This document shows, piece after piece, positions 29,182 to 37,752 of a stretch of 38,051 nt of DNA. How positions within the stretch are numbered: the first letter of the stretch is position 1; each line of letters starts with the position of its first letter. Under the pieces are notes generated by a model that made no database searches, was not told the origin of the DNA, and saw only the letters and a program-made list of their open reading frames with translations. The translations under genes were made by a program, and so were the position numbers. The DNA is from Chloroflexi bacterium RBG_16_68_14 (lineage in GTDB: Bacteria; Chloroflexota; Dehalococcoidia; DSTF01; RBG-16-68-14), in contig MGOB01000041.1 in assembly GCA_001796995.1 (NCBI GenBank), positions 17,588 to 55,638 of the forward strand, read 5' to 3'.

Positions 29182-32013
29182 ATGCCTGCTCGAACGAGAA
29201 GCACGACGAACGGGGGTGCAACGGAAGACCGCTACCGCCAGCGCTGGCGCTGGGACAGCGTCGCCTGGGGTAGCCACTGCGTGGACTGCTACCCCAGCAA
29301 CTGTCCCCACCGCGTCTACGTCCGCGACGGCAAGGTGGTGCGCGAGGAGCAGGCGGGCACCTTCCCCACCATCGAGCGGGACGTGCCGGACATGAACCCC
29401 GCCGGCTGCCAGAAGGGCGCCATGTGGAGCCAGATGCTCTACGGCCAGGAGCGCGTCCTCTACCCGCTGAAGCGTGTGGGGGCCCGCGGCTCGGGCAAGT
29501 GGCGGCGGGTCTCCTGGAACGAGGCGCTGACCGACATCGCCGACAAGCTCATCGACGCCATCCAGGAGGTGGGCCCGGAGTCCATCATCCGCATCGGCGA
29601 GCCGGCGGAGGGCGGCACCCAGGCGCTCATCTGCGGGGGCGCCATCGTCGGCCGGCTGGGTGGCATCACCACCGACGTCCAAGCGGAGATCAACGACTTC
29701 AGCCCCGGCCTCTATGTCACCTACGGCAAGTTCGACCCGGCCGCCAGCGTGGACGACTGGTTCCACTCTGAGCTGGTCCTCATCTGGCACTGCAACCCCA
29801 TCTACACCAACATCCCCTGGTACCACTTCGTGGCCGAGGCCCGCTACAACGGCGGGGAGGTCGCCCTCATCGCGCCCGACTACAGCCCCTCCGCCCTCCA
29901 CGCGGACATCTTCGCCCCGGTGCGGGTGGGCACCGACGCGGCGCTGGCCCTGGGGATGTGCCAGTTCCTCATCCAGGAGGGGCTCTACCACGCCGGCTTC
30001 GTCAAGGAGCAGACCGACCTGTCGCTGCTGGTGCAGCTGGATAACCAGCGCTTCCTCCGCGCCAAGGACGTGGACGGCGGCCGGGACGACCAGTTCTACT
30101 GGTTCGATACGAAGACCCAGCGCATCGTCGAGGCGCCCAGAGGCACCCTTGCCCTGGGGAACGTGGACCCGGCGCTGGAAGGGGAGTTCCAGGCCACCCT
30201 GGCCGACGGCTCCAAGGTACGGGTGACGCCGGTCTTCGCCCTGCTGCGCAAGCTGCTGGACCGCCACTACACGCCGGAGAAGGCCTCCAAGATCTGTGGC
30301 GTCCACCCGGACGTGATGCGGCGCATCGCGCGCACGGCGGCCCGCAAGCGCACCCGCATCCTCATGGGCTGGAACTCCGGCAAGTATTACCACGGCGACC
30401 TGATGGAACGGTCCATGGCCCTCTTCCTGGCCCTCACCGGCAACTGGGGCAAGAAGGGCACCGGCGCCCGCTCCTGGGCGGTGGGCATGTTCGAGGGGAT
30501 GTTCTCCACCCTGGCCAAGCCCAAGGCCGGCCCCGAGGCCGCCCGCCAGGTCTTCGAGATGCAGGACCAGATGATGGCCGTCCTCAAGGCGGAAGACCCC
30601 ACCATGACCGATGAGATCGCCGTGGCCGAGGCGGGCTACCGCGGCGCCCGCATGGGCGGCATGGTCCCCGCCGTCTTCTTCTGGTACTACCACTGCGGCT
30701 ACCGGGAGCGCTGGAACAAGAAGGAGTGGAACGACCCCAGCATGAAGCGCCCCTTCGATGACTACATCCGCGAGGGGATCGAGCGCGGCTGGTGGGAGGG
30801 CTTCCGCACGCCGGACGAGAAGACGCCGCCCCAGGTGATCTTCGAGATCGGCAGCAACGTGCTGCGCCGGAGCCGGGGCGGCCAGGACATCATGGTGCGC
30901 AACCTGTGGCCCAACCTTAAGCTCATCGTCACCATGGACTGGCGGATGAACACCACCGGTCTCTACTCGGACTACATCCTCCCGACGTCTCAGCACTACG
31001 AAAAGACCAACTTCTGCTATACCACGCCCCATGTCATGAACCTGACTCTCTCGGACAGGGCGGTGGCGCCGCTTGGCCAGGCCATGTCCGAATGGCAGAT
31101 CACCCTCGCCCTGGCCAAGAAGATCGAGCAGCGGGCCAAGGCGCGCAAGTTCCTCGAGTACCAGACCCGTGGCATGGCCATCCGCCTGGACAACGTCTAC
31201 GACACCCTCACCAAGGACGGGGCGCTGGCGGATGACGACCGGCTGATGGACGAGATGGTGCGCGACAGCGCCATCGCCGGCGTGCTGCCGAGGGGGACGA
31301 ACCTGGAGACGTTGCGCAAGAAGGGCTTCGTCCGCTTTATCAACTGGGGCCTGAGCTCCATGGCCCTGGCCCAGGCATCGGACCTGAGGTCGGACGAGGC
31401 CCACGCCCCCTTCCGCTGGCACACGGAGAAGAAGCTGCCCTTCCCCACCCTCACCCGCCGCGCCCAGTTCTACATCGACCACGACTGGTTCCTGGAGGCG
31501 GGCGAGGAGCTGCCGGTGCATAAGGAGACGCCCAAGCAGGGCGGCGACTACCCCTTCGTCCTCACCTCCGGCCACCCGCGCTGGAGCATCCACTCCATGA
31601 ACATGACCAACCGGATCATCCTGGAGACGCACCGGGGCCACCCCTTCATGTCCATGAACCCGAAGGACGCCCGCGCCCGCGGCATCGAGGACGACGAGGA
31701 GGTGCGGGTGTACAACGATGTCTCCTCCATCCAGATAGCGGTGAAGATCTCAGCGCTCGTCCGCCCCGGCCAGCTCATCATCTACAACGGCTGGGAGCCC
31801 TACCAGTTCCGCCAGTGGAAGGGCGCAGAGAACGTGGAGCCCGGCATGGTCAAGTGGCTGCACCTGGCGGGCGGCTACGGCCACCTCCGGTACCGCGGCA
31901 TCCACTGGCAGCCGGTGCCCATCGACCGCGCCATCCACCTGGATGTCGAGAAGATCCGTCCGAAGTCCAAGGCGAAGGCCGCCGCCAAGGCGGGCCGTCG
32001 CCGCCAGCGCTAG
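29182..32013 (+). CDS. Type II DMSO-reductase-family molybdoenzyme, catalytic subunit 2
   Basis: A 943-residue alpha subunit. The N-terminal FS0 motif is SHCVDCYPSNC (His32, Cys36, Cys41) with Cys76 in AGCQKG, i.e. His plus three Cys as in NarG/EbdA, but with four rather than three residues between the second and third ligands. Asp172 (INDFSPGLYVTYG) is the predicted molybdenum ligand. PTSQHYEKTNF and the WSIHS...PFMSMNPKDARARG region are shared with copy 3. A short basic N-terminus with no Tat signal suggests a cytoplasmic enzyme, although the KSKAKAAAKAGRRRQR tail is strongly basic. GGAGGTG precedes the ATG. Its beta subunit follows after 14 bp. Confidence 0.92.
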   Translation: MPARTRSTTNGGATEDRYRQRWRWDSVAWGSHCVDCYPSNCPHRVYVRDGKVVREEQAGTFPTIERDVPDMNPAGCQKGAMWSQMLYGQERVLYPLKRVGARGSGKWRRVSWNEALTDIADKLIDAIQEVGPESIIRIGEPAEGGTQALICGGAIVGRLGGITTDVQAEINDFSPGLYVTYGKFDPAASVDDWFHSELVLIWHCNPIYTNIPWYHFVAEARYNGGEVALIAPDYSPSALHADIFAPVRVGTDAALALGMCQFLIQEGLYHAGFVKEQTDLSLLVQLDNQRFLRAKDVDGGRDDQFYWFDTKTQRIVEAPRGTLALGNVDPALEGEFQATLADGSKVRVTPVFALLRKLLDRHYTPEKASKICGVHPDVMRRIARTAARKRTRILMGWNSGKYYHGDLMERSMALFLALTGNWGKKGTGARSWAVGMFEGMFSTLAKPKAGPEAARQVFEMQDQMMAVLKAEDPTMTDEIAVAEAGYRGARMGGMVPAVFFWYYHCGYRERWNKKEWNDPSMKRPFDDYIREGIERGWWEGFRTPDEKTPPQVIFEIGSNVLRRSRGGQDIMVRNLWPNLKLIVTMDWRMNTTGLYSDYILPTSQHYEKTNFCYTTPHVMNLTLSDRAVAPLGQAMSEWQITLALAKKIEQRAKARKFLEYQTRGMAIRLDNVYDTLTKDGALADDDRLMDEMVRDSAIAGVLPRGTNLETLRKKGFVRFINWGLSSMALAQASDLRSDEAHAPFRWHTEKKLPFPTLTRRAQFYIDHDWFLEAGEELPVHKETPKQGGDYPFVLTSGHPRWSIHSMNMTNRIILETHRGHPFMSMNPKDARARGIEDDEEVRVYNDVSSIQIAVKISALVRPGQLIIYNGWEPYQFRQWKGAENVEPGMVKWLHLAGGYGHLRYRGIHWQPVPIDRAIHLDVEKIRPKSKAKAAAKAGRRRQR

Positions 32014-32027
32014 CGAGGAGGTCTGTC

Positions 32028-33125
32028 ATGCCAGCGAGACGATCAGGGACTGCTCCCCTGAAGCAGGTGGCGATGGTCTTTGACCTGAACAAGTGCATGG
32101 GCTGCCAGACCTGTTCCGTCGGGTGTAAGGTGCTCTGGACCCAGGAGGAGGGCGAGGACTACCAGTGGTGGTGCTCGGTCAACACCATGCCTGGCCGCGG
32201 CTACCCCAAGGACTGGGAGGGAATGGGCGGCGGCGCCAGGCAGGACGGCCGCGCCCTCGCCGGTCGTCTGCCTTCGCGGGCGGAGTTCGGCGGCGGCTGG
32301 CAGTACAACTACGAGGAGGTGTACACCAGCAAGGAGCACATTCCCCTCCGGCCCATCGACGGCAACGGCACCACCCAGTGGGGCCCCAACTGGGACGAGG
32401 ACGAGGGCGGCGGCCGGTGGCCCAACAGCTACTTCTTCTACCTGCCCCGCCTGTGCAACCACTGCACCCGCCCTGTCTGCCTGGAGGCCTGCCCGCGCGG
32501 CGCCATGTACAAGCGCCCCAAGGACGGCATCGTCCTGCGGGACGAGGATGAGTGTCGGGGCTACCGCTTCTGCATGGAGGCCTGCCCCTACAAGAAGATC
32601 TACTTCAACCTGGCGCGGCAGGTGAGCCAGCAGTGCATCCTGTGCTTCCCGCGCCTGGAGAGAGGGGTGGCGCCGGCCTGCGCCCGCCAGTGCCCCGGCC
32701 GCCTCGTCTTCGTTGGCTACGTCGACGACGAGGATGGTCCCATCAACCAGCTGGTCTACCGCTGGCGGGTGGCGCTGCCGCTCCACCCGGAGTACGGCAC
32801 CGGCCCCAACATCTTCTACATCCCGCCCCTGGCGCCCTACCGGCTCAACGCCGACGGCAGCCTGGACGAATCGACGCCGCGCATCCCCATGCAGGAGCTG
32901 GAGCAGCTCTTCGGCCCCCAGGTGGGACGGGCGCTGGCCACCCTGAAGCGAGAGATCGCGAAGAAGCGACGCGGCGAGGCATCGGAGCTGATGGACACCC
33001 TCATCGCCTACCACTGGAACGAGCTGCTGGGCCCCTGGACGCGAGACCCGGCCACCATTCGCTGGCTTCGTCCTGAGGCTTCGTCCCGAGGCTCAGCCCG
33101 AAGGGCTCAGCCCGAAGGGCGCTGA
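32028..33125 (+). CDS. NarH/EbdB-type iron-sulfur beta subunit 2
   Basis: A 365-residue four-cluster Fe-S subunit, close paralogue of the one at 25680: CMGCQTCSVGC, CNHCTRPVCLEAC, CRGYRFCMEAC (Tyr for the fourth Cys, so a [3Fe-4S] site) and QCILCFPRLERG...CARQC. The ATG at 32028 has GAGGAGG upstream. The last 17 or so residues (PEASSRGSARRAQPEGR) are encoded by a GC-rich repeat and have no counterpart in the paralogue. It lies between catalytic subunits 2 and 3, so it may serve both. Confidence 0.92.
   Translation: MPARRSGTAPLKQVAMVFDLNKCMGCQTCSVGCKVLWTQEEGEDYQWWCSVNTMPGRGYPKDWEGMGGGARQDGRALAGRLPSRAEFGGGWQYNYEEVYTSKEHIPLRPIDGNGTTQWGPNWDEDEGGGRWPNSYFFYLPRLCNHCTRPVCLEACPRGAMYKRPKDGIVLRDEDECRGYRFCMEACPYKKIYFNLARQVSQQCILCFPRLERGVAPACARQCPGRLVFVGYVDDEDGPINQLVYRWRVALPLHPEYGTGPNIFYIPPLAPYRLNADGSLDESTPRIPMQELEQLFGPQVGRALATLKREIAKKRRGEASELMDTLIAYHWNELLGPWTRDPATIRWLRPEASSRGSARRAQPEGR
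33091..33118 (+). repeat. 14-bp tandem repeat forming the C-terminus of beta subunit 2
   Basis: GCTCAGCCCGAAGG occurs at 33091-33104 and 33105-33118, inside the coding region just before the stop. Because 14 is not a multiple of 3, the two copies are read in different frames. Sequence of this type (CTTCGTCCTGAGG, GCTCAGCCCGAAGG) is common as a dispersed intergenic repeat in bacterial genomes. Confidence 0.7.
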
Positions 33126-33160
33126 GGCCCAAGGCGACGCCGCTTGCCGGGGCCTCAGCG
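33120..33160 (+). terminator. Stem-loop between beta subunit 2 and catalytic subunit 3
   Basis: CGCTGAGGCCC (33120-33130) pairs with GGGCCTCAGCG (33150-33160), an 11-bp stem with a 19-nt loop, overlapping the beta-subunit stop. There is no T-run after it, so it may be a weak attenuator or an mRNA-stability element rather than a full terminator. Confidence 0.4.
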
Positions 33161-33174
33161 TCAAGAGGGACGAG

Positions 33175-36100
33175 ATGTCACGTAAGCGCGAGCGGCAGCA
33201 GGACGCGGCCCCGGGCGGTGGAACGCCTCCGCTTCTGGGCCAGCCCGTCACCCGCCGGGGCTTCCTCAAGGGCGCCTCGCTGGGTGCGGCCGCCCTCTAC
33301 CTGACCCAGCTCGGCTGCCGGGGCGGCGAGGAAGGCATCCGCCGCGTCGTCGCGCAGCCCTACCTCTACGGCGACTGGACAGATCTCTACCGCCAGAAGT
33401 GGCGGTGGGACAAGGTCACCTGGGGCACCCACCTCATCGACTGCTACCCGGGCAGTTGCCTCTTCCGCGTCTACACCAAGGACGGCATGGTCTGGCGGGA
33501 GGAGCAGGCGGGCCGCTACCCGGAGATAGAGCCCGGCGTGCCCGACATGAACCCGCGCGGCTGCCAGAAGGGCTCCTGCTTCAGCGACGTCATGTACGGG
33601 CCGGAGCGGCTGCGCTACCCCCTGCGCCGGGTGGGCGAGCGGGGCTCCGGCCAGTGGGAGCGCATCTCCTGGAAGGAGGCGCTCACCGACGTGGCCGACG
33701 GCATCCTCGACGCCCTGGAGGAGGTGGGGCCGGAGTCCGTCATCTATGAACTCCCCCCCGGCAACGGCGGCATCGTCAACGGGCCGCTGCCCGGCTGGCG
33801 CCTCAGCCGGCTTATCGGCGCGACGGTGCTCGACTCCAACGGCATGGTCGGTGACTTCAACGTCGGCCTCTACGAGACCTTCGGCAAGTTCCAGTTCGTC
33901 TCCTCCATCGACGACTGGTTCCACGCCGACCTGATCCTGGTCTGGCACATGAACCCGGTCTACACCCGCATCCCCAGCGTCCACTTCGTCTACGAGGCGC
34001 GCTACCACGGGACGAAAGTGGTCAATATCGCTCCGGACTACAACGCCTCCAGCGTCCACGCCGACCTCTGGGTGCCAGTGGAGCCGGGCTCGGACGCCGC
34101 GCTGGCGCTGGCCATGTGCCGCATCATCATCGACGAGGGGTGGGTGAACCGGGAGTTCGTGGTGGAGCAGACCGACCTGCCCCTTCTGGTCCGCCTGGAC
34201 ACGCAGCGCTTCCTCCGCCAGACGGACCTGGCCGGCGAGGGCGAGGAGGCGCGCGACGACCAGTTCTACGTCTGGGATGAGGCGTCCGGCGGCCCCGCAC
34301 CCGCGCCCAGGGACACGTTGCGGATGAATGCGCGTCCAGCGCTGGAGGGGCGCTTCGCCGTCACCCTGGCCAGCGGCGAGCAGGTGGACGTGACACCCGT
34401 GTTCGAGCTCCTGCGCGAGCGTCTGGCCGACTACACGCCGGAGCGGGCGGCATCCATCACCGGCGTCCGGCCGTCGGTGATCCGGCGGCTGGCCCGGATG
34501 GTCGCCGAGGCGAAGCGGGTGCACATCCTCCAGGGCTGGAACGTGAACAAGTACTACCACGGCGACCTGATGGAGCGATCGCAGGCGCTCCTGCTCGCCC
34601 TCACCGGCAACTTCGGCCGCAAGGGCACCGGCATGCGCGGGTTCAACAGCGCCCAGCTCCAGGTGGGGACGGTGGTGAAGGACCATGCCGGCATCGAGGG
34701 GTTCATCGAGCTGGCCGACCGCGCGCTGGACGTCGAGGAGGAGCTGCTCCAGGAGGACCCGACGCTAACGGAGGAGATGCGCGCCATTGGCATTGAGCAG
34801 GCCGAGGCCCAGCGGCGGGTGCTCTTCCCCTACGACGTGGGGCCGCTGACGGTGCCCGCCGCCTTCTACTGGTACTGGCACGCCGGCTACAAGGACGTCT
34901 GGGACGGCCACCCCGACTGGTCGGACCCAGCCATGAATCGGCCGCTCGGCGAGTACCTCGACGAGGCGGTCTCGAAGGGCTGGTGGGAGGGCGTCGCCCT
35001 GCCGCAGAAGGACCGGCCGCCTCGCGTCCTCCTGGAGGTGGCCGTCTCCACGCTGCGCCGCACCCGGGGCGGCTACAAGGTCCTGCGCGAGCATCTCTGG
35101 CCCAAGCTCAAGCTCATCGTGGCCGTCGACGTGCGGATGAGTAGCACCGCCCGCCAGGCCGACATCGTGCTGCCGGCGGCCGGCTTCTACGAGAAGACGG
35201 ACTTCCGCTTCCCGGTCACGGACGTAAACTTCCTGACGTTCACCGAGCAGGCCGTCAAGCCGGTAGGACAGTCGAAGCCGGAGTGGGAGATCTTCACGCT
35301 GCTGGCCCGCAAGATCCAGGAGCGTGCCCTGGCCCGCGGCGTGACGAAGGCGTCCGACGCCGCCGGCCGCGAGTTCCCGCTCGACAAGCTGGTGGAACGG
35401 TTCACCATGCACGGCGCGGTGCGCGAGCGCGACGGCGACGCCCTGGCCGAGGACATCGTGCGGGACACGGTGCGGGTGGGCGCGCTGCCGGAGCGGACAA
35501 CGCTCAAGACCTTCCGGAAGCAGGGCATCGTCCGCTTCACCGGCCTGGGGCAGACCGGCGGGGGCCTCAACCTCGCGACCGACATCAAGCCCGACGAGAC
35601 GGTGTCGCCCCTGCGCTGGCACGGCGAGCGGCAGGTGCCCTACCCAACGCTTACCCGTCGCATCCAGTTCTACATCGACCATGATTGGTTCCTGGAGGGG
35701 GACGAGGCGCTGCCCCGTCACAAGCCCAACCCCCAGATGGGGGGCTCGCACCCGCTGCGCATGACCAGCGGCCACCTCCGCTGGAGCATCCACTCTACCT
35801 GGGTGGCGAACAGGCTGATGCTCTACACCCACCGGGGCGGACCGTTCCTCATGATGTGCCCGGAGGATGCAGAGGCGAGAGGGCTCGCCGACAACGACGA
35901 GGTGCGTGTCTACAACGACTTCGACGAGTTTCGCGTGCGCATCAAGCTCTCGCCGTCCGTGCGGCCTGGCCAGGTGATCATCTACCATGCCTGGGAGCCC
36001 TACCAGTACCGCAACTGGAAGCCGTACGATACGGCGATACCGGGCATGATCAAGTGGCTGCACCTGGCGGGCGGCTACGGCCACCTGAAGTTCTGGCGCG

Positions 36101-36177
36101 ACAACTGGCAGCCCCAGCAGGCGGACCGCGCCATCGCGGTCGAGGTGGAGAAGGCGGCCGGGGAGGGAGCGGTCTAG
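33175..36177 (+). CDS. Type II DMSO-reductase-family molybdoenzyme, catalytic subunit 3, Tat-exported
   Basis: A 1000-residue alpha subunit. Unlike copies 1 and 2 it has a twin-arginine signal: VTRRGFLKGASLGAAAL (Arg27/Arg28), followed by LTQLGC (Cys48), which could be a lipoprotein attachment site. FS0 is THLIDCYPGSC (His86, Cys90, Cys95) plus Cys130, and Asp227 (VGDFNVGLYETFG) is the predicted molybdenum ligand. Over its length it resembles copy 2 most closely (QFYIDHDWFLE, IKWLHLAGGYGHL). No beta gene follows; the next gene is a permease whose GTG start overlaps its stop. The enzyme should work outside the cytoplasmic membrane. Confidence 0.93.
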   Translation: MSRKRERQQDAAPGGGTPPLLGQPVTRRGFLKGASLGAAALYLTQLGCRGGEEGIRRVVAQPYLYGDWTDLYRQKWRWDKVTWGTHLIDCYPGSCLFRVYTKDGMVWREEQAGRYPEIEPGVPDMNPRGCQKGSCFSDVMYGPERLRYPLRRVGERGSGQWERISWKEALTDVADGILDALEEVGPESVIYELPPGNGGIVNGPLPGWRLSRLIGATVLDSNGMVGDFNVGLYETFGKFQFVSSIDDWFHADLILVWHMNPVYTRIPSVHFVYEARYHGTKVVNIAPDYNASSVHADLWVPVEPGSDAALALAMCRIIIDEGWVNREFVVEQTDLPLLVRLDTQRFLRQTDLAGEGEEARDDQFYVWDEASGGPAPAPRDTLRMNARPALEGRFAVTLASGEQVDVTPVFELLRERLADYTPERAASITGVRPSVIRRLARMVAEAKRVHILQGWNVNKYYHGDLMERSQALLLALTGNFGRKGTGMRGFNSAQLQVGTVVKDHAGIEGFIELADRALDVEEELLQEDPTLTEEMRAIGIEQAEAQRRVLFPYDVGPLTVPAAFYWYWHAGYKDVWDGHPDWSDPAMNRPLGEYLDEAVSKGWWEGVALPQKDRPPRVLLEVAVSTLRRTRGGYKVLREHLWPKLKLIVAVDVRMSSTARQADIVLPAAGFYEKTDFRFPVTDVNFLTFTEQAVKPVGQSKPEWEIFTLLARKIQERALARGVTKASDAAGREFPLDKLVERFTMHGAVRERDGDALAEDIVRDTVRVGALPERTTLKTFRKQGIVRFTGLGQTGGGLNLATDIKPDETVSPLRWHGERQVPYPTLTRRIQFYIDHDWFLEGDEALPRHKPNPQMGGSHPLRMTSGHLRWSIHSTWVANRLMLYTHRGGPFLMMCPEDAEARGLADNDEVRVYNDFDEFRVRIKLSPSVRPGQVIIYHAWEPYQYRNWKPYDTAIPGMIKWLHLAGGYGHLKFWRDNWQPQQADRAIAVEVEKAAGEGAV

Positions 36178-37622
36178 TGGCGCTCCTCGACGTTGGCCGC
36201 GAGACGTTGGCCCGCCGCCTGCCTCTCCAGTTCGACGAACTGGAGCGGACGACGGCCGGCGCCCTGGCCGCCCCCGACCGGCCCCTGGGCGTTCGAGGCC
36301 ACCTGGCGCTCTGGGCCAATCTTGGCTCCGGCCTCTATCTGCTGGTCGTCGGCGCCTGGCTGGTGCCGGCGCTGAGCATTCCCCAGGCCGTCATCGCCGC
36401 CCTCATCGGGGCCGGGCTGGGCGCGGCCCTGGTGGCCGTGGCGGTGCGCCTGGGCGCCGCCGAGAACCGGCCGGGCGTCGTCCTCCACCGAGGCGTCCTC
36501 GGCGAATCGGGCGCGCACCTCTACGGCGCTCTCGCCTGCTTCCGTCACCTGGCCTGGGGCGCGCTCCAGCTCGCCATCGCCGCCGAGCTGGCGGCGGCGG
36601 TAATGGGCCGCCAGGGCCTGGGCGGCGGCCGGCCTTTGTGGGCGGCCATCTTCGGCGCGCTGGTGCTGCTCATGGTGCTCGCCGGGCCGGCCACGGTGAC
36701 CCGGCGCTGGCTGGTGCCCAGCGCCCTGCTCACGCTGCTCATCGCCGTCGTCTTCACCTACTCGGCCTGGTCCGACTTCGGCGTGCCGACGATGCTCCTC
36801 CGGGAGGCGAGCGGCGGCTGGCCGAGCATGACCGCGGCCGTCGATATCGTAGCCGCGGTGGCCCTCATCTGGCTGCCCGTCGCGACCGACCTGGGGCGGC
36901 TGGGCAAGCCTCGCCGTGCCGGTATGGCCGCCTTCGCCGGGCTGGCGGGGATGACGGCCTGGTTCGTGCTCCTGGGGGTCCTGTTCATCCCTGCCGTCAA
37001 TGGGCGCGACCTGGCAGGCTTCCTGCTGGCGACGCCGGCCGGAGCCCTGGCGCTGCTCCTGGTGATCGTGCTGGAGCTGGACGGCGCCTTCGTCAGCCTC
37101 TACGGGCTGGCCTCCACGGCGCGCGCCTGGGCGCCCAAGGCGGACGCCGCCCTGCCCGCCGTCGTCGGCGGCGCGGCGGTCTTCGTCCTGGGCGCGGCCT
37201 TCATCGACCCCTTCGACTACGGCGACGCCCTCCTGCTGCTGGGGGCGGCGTTCGCGCCCCTGCTGGGCGTGTTGCTGGGCTTCCGAGCGGTACGCCATTG
37301 GTGGCTCCGGGCATCCGCGAAGACACGGCTGCTGCCCGACGGGCGGGTCGAGATCATCGCCGGGAGCATATCGCCGCCGGCGCCGGGTGGCGCCGTGGCC
37401 TGGGCGCTGGGCTTCCTGCTGTATAATTGGGCGGCGCCATTAGAGCTGCCCGCCTGGACGGCGGCGATGTCGGCTCTGTTCCATGACTTCCTCGGTCTCC
37501 CCTTCCCGGCCGACGTCCCCGGCCTGAGCGCCACCGCTCTCGGCTTCGTGGTCGCGTTCGTGGTCGCCGTGGGTACAGCGGGGCTGTGGCTTCGACGGTC
37601 GGCGCTACGTGAGGGCTCCTGA
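36177..37622 (+). CDS. NCS1-like membrane permease (nucleobase/cation symporter type)
   Basis: A 481-residue membrane protein with about 12 hydrophobic helices. The layout GHLALWANLGSGLYLLVVGA, VLHRGVLGESGAHLYGAL and DPFDYGDALLLLGAAFAPLLGVLLGF resembles the NCS1 family (cytosine, hydroxymethylpyrimidine, allantoin uptake). The start is taken as the GTG at 36177, overlapping the TAG of the molybdoenzyme by 1 nt; the frame is open upstream only as a shadow. A nitrilase-family gene follows, so import and hydrolysis of a small amide or ring nitrogen compound is possible. The link to the molybdoenzymes may be only positional. Confidence 0.65.
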   Translation: MALLDVGRETLARRLPLQFDELERTTAGALAAPDRPLGVRGHLALWANLGSGLYLLVVGAWLVPALSIPQAVIAALIGAGLGAALVAVAVRLGAAENRPGVVLHRGVLGESGAHLYGALACFRHLAWGALQLAIAAELAAAVMGRQGLGGGRPLWAAIFGALVLLMVLAGPATVTRRWLVPSALLTLLIAVVFTYSAWSDFGVPTMLLREASGGWPSMTAAVDIVAAVALIWLPVATDLGRLGKPRRAGMAAFAGLAGMTAWFVLLGVLFIPAVNGRDLAGFLLATPAGALALLLVIVLELDGAFVSLYGLASTARAWAPKADAALPAVVGGAAVFVLGAAFIDPFDYGDALLLLGAAFAPLLGVLLGFRAVRHWWLRASAKTRLLPDGRVEIIAGSISPPAPGGAVAWALGFLLYNWAAPLELPAWTAAMSALFHDFLGLPFPADVPGLSATALGFVVAFVVAVGTAGLWLRRSALREGS

Positions 37623-37752
37623 TGGCCAGCGCGTGCCCTGGAGGTGATCGCCATACTTGCCGTAGAGTGAAGGAGCGAGGGATGGAGCAGGTCCTGCACG
37701 CGGATCTCCGCTGGCCGGTGCCGTGAGGGCGCCAGAGGAGAGGAGAAGGTCG

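Noticed and set aside
28906..31641. A 911-codon open frame on the minus strand
   Set aside because: Antisense shadow of mobA and catalytic subunit 2; no recognisable domain and biased composition.
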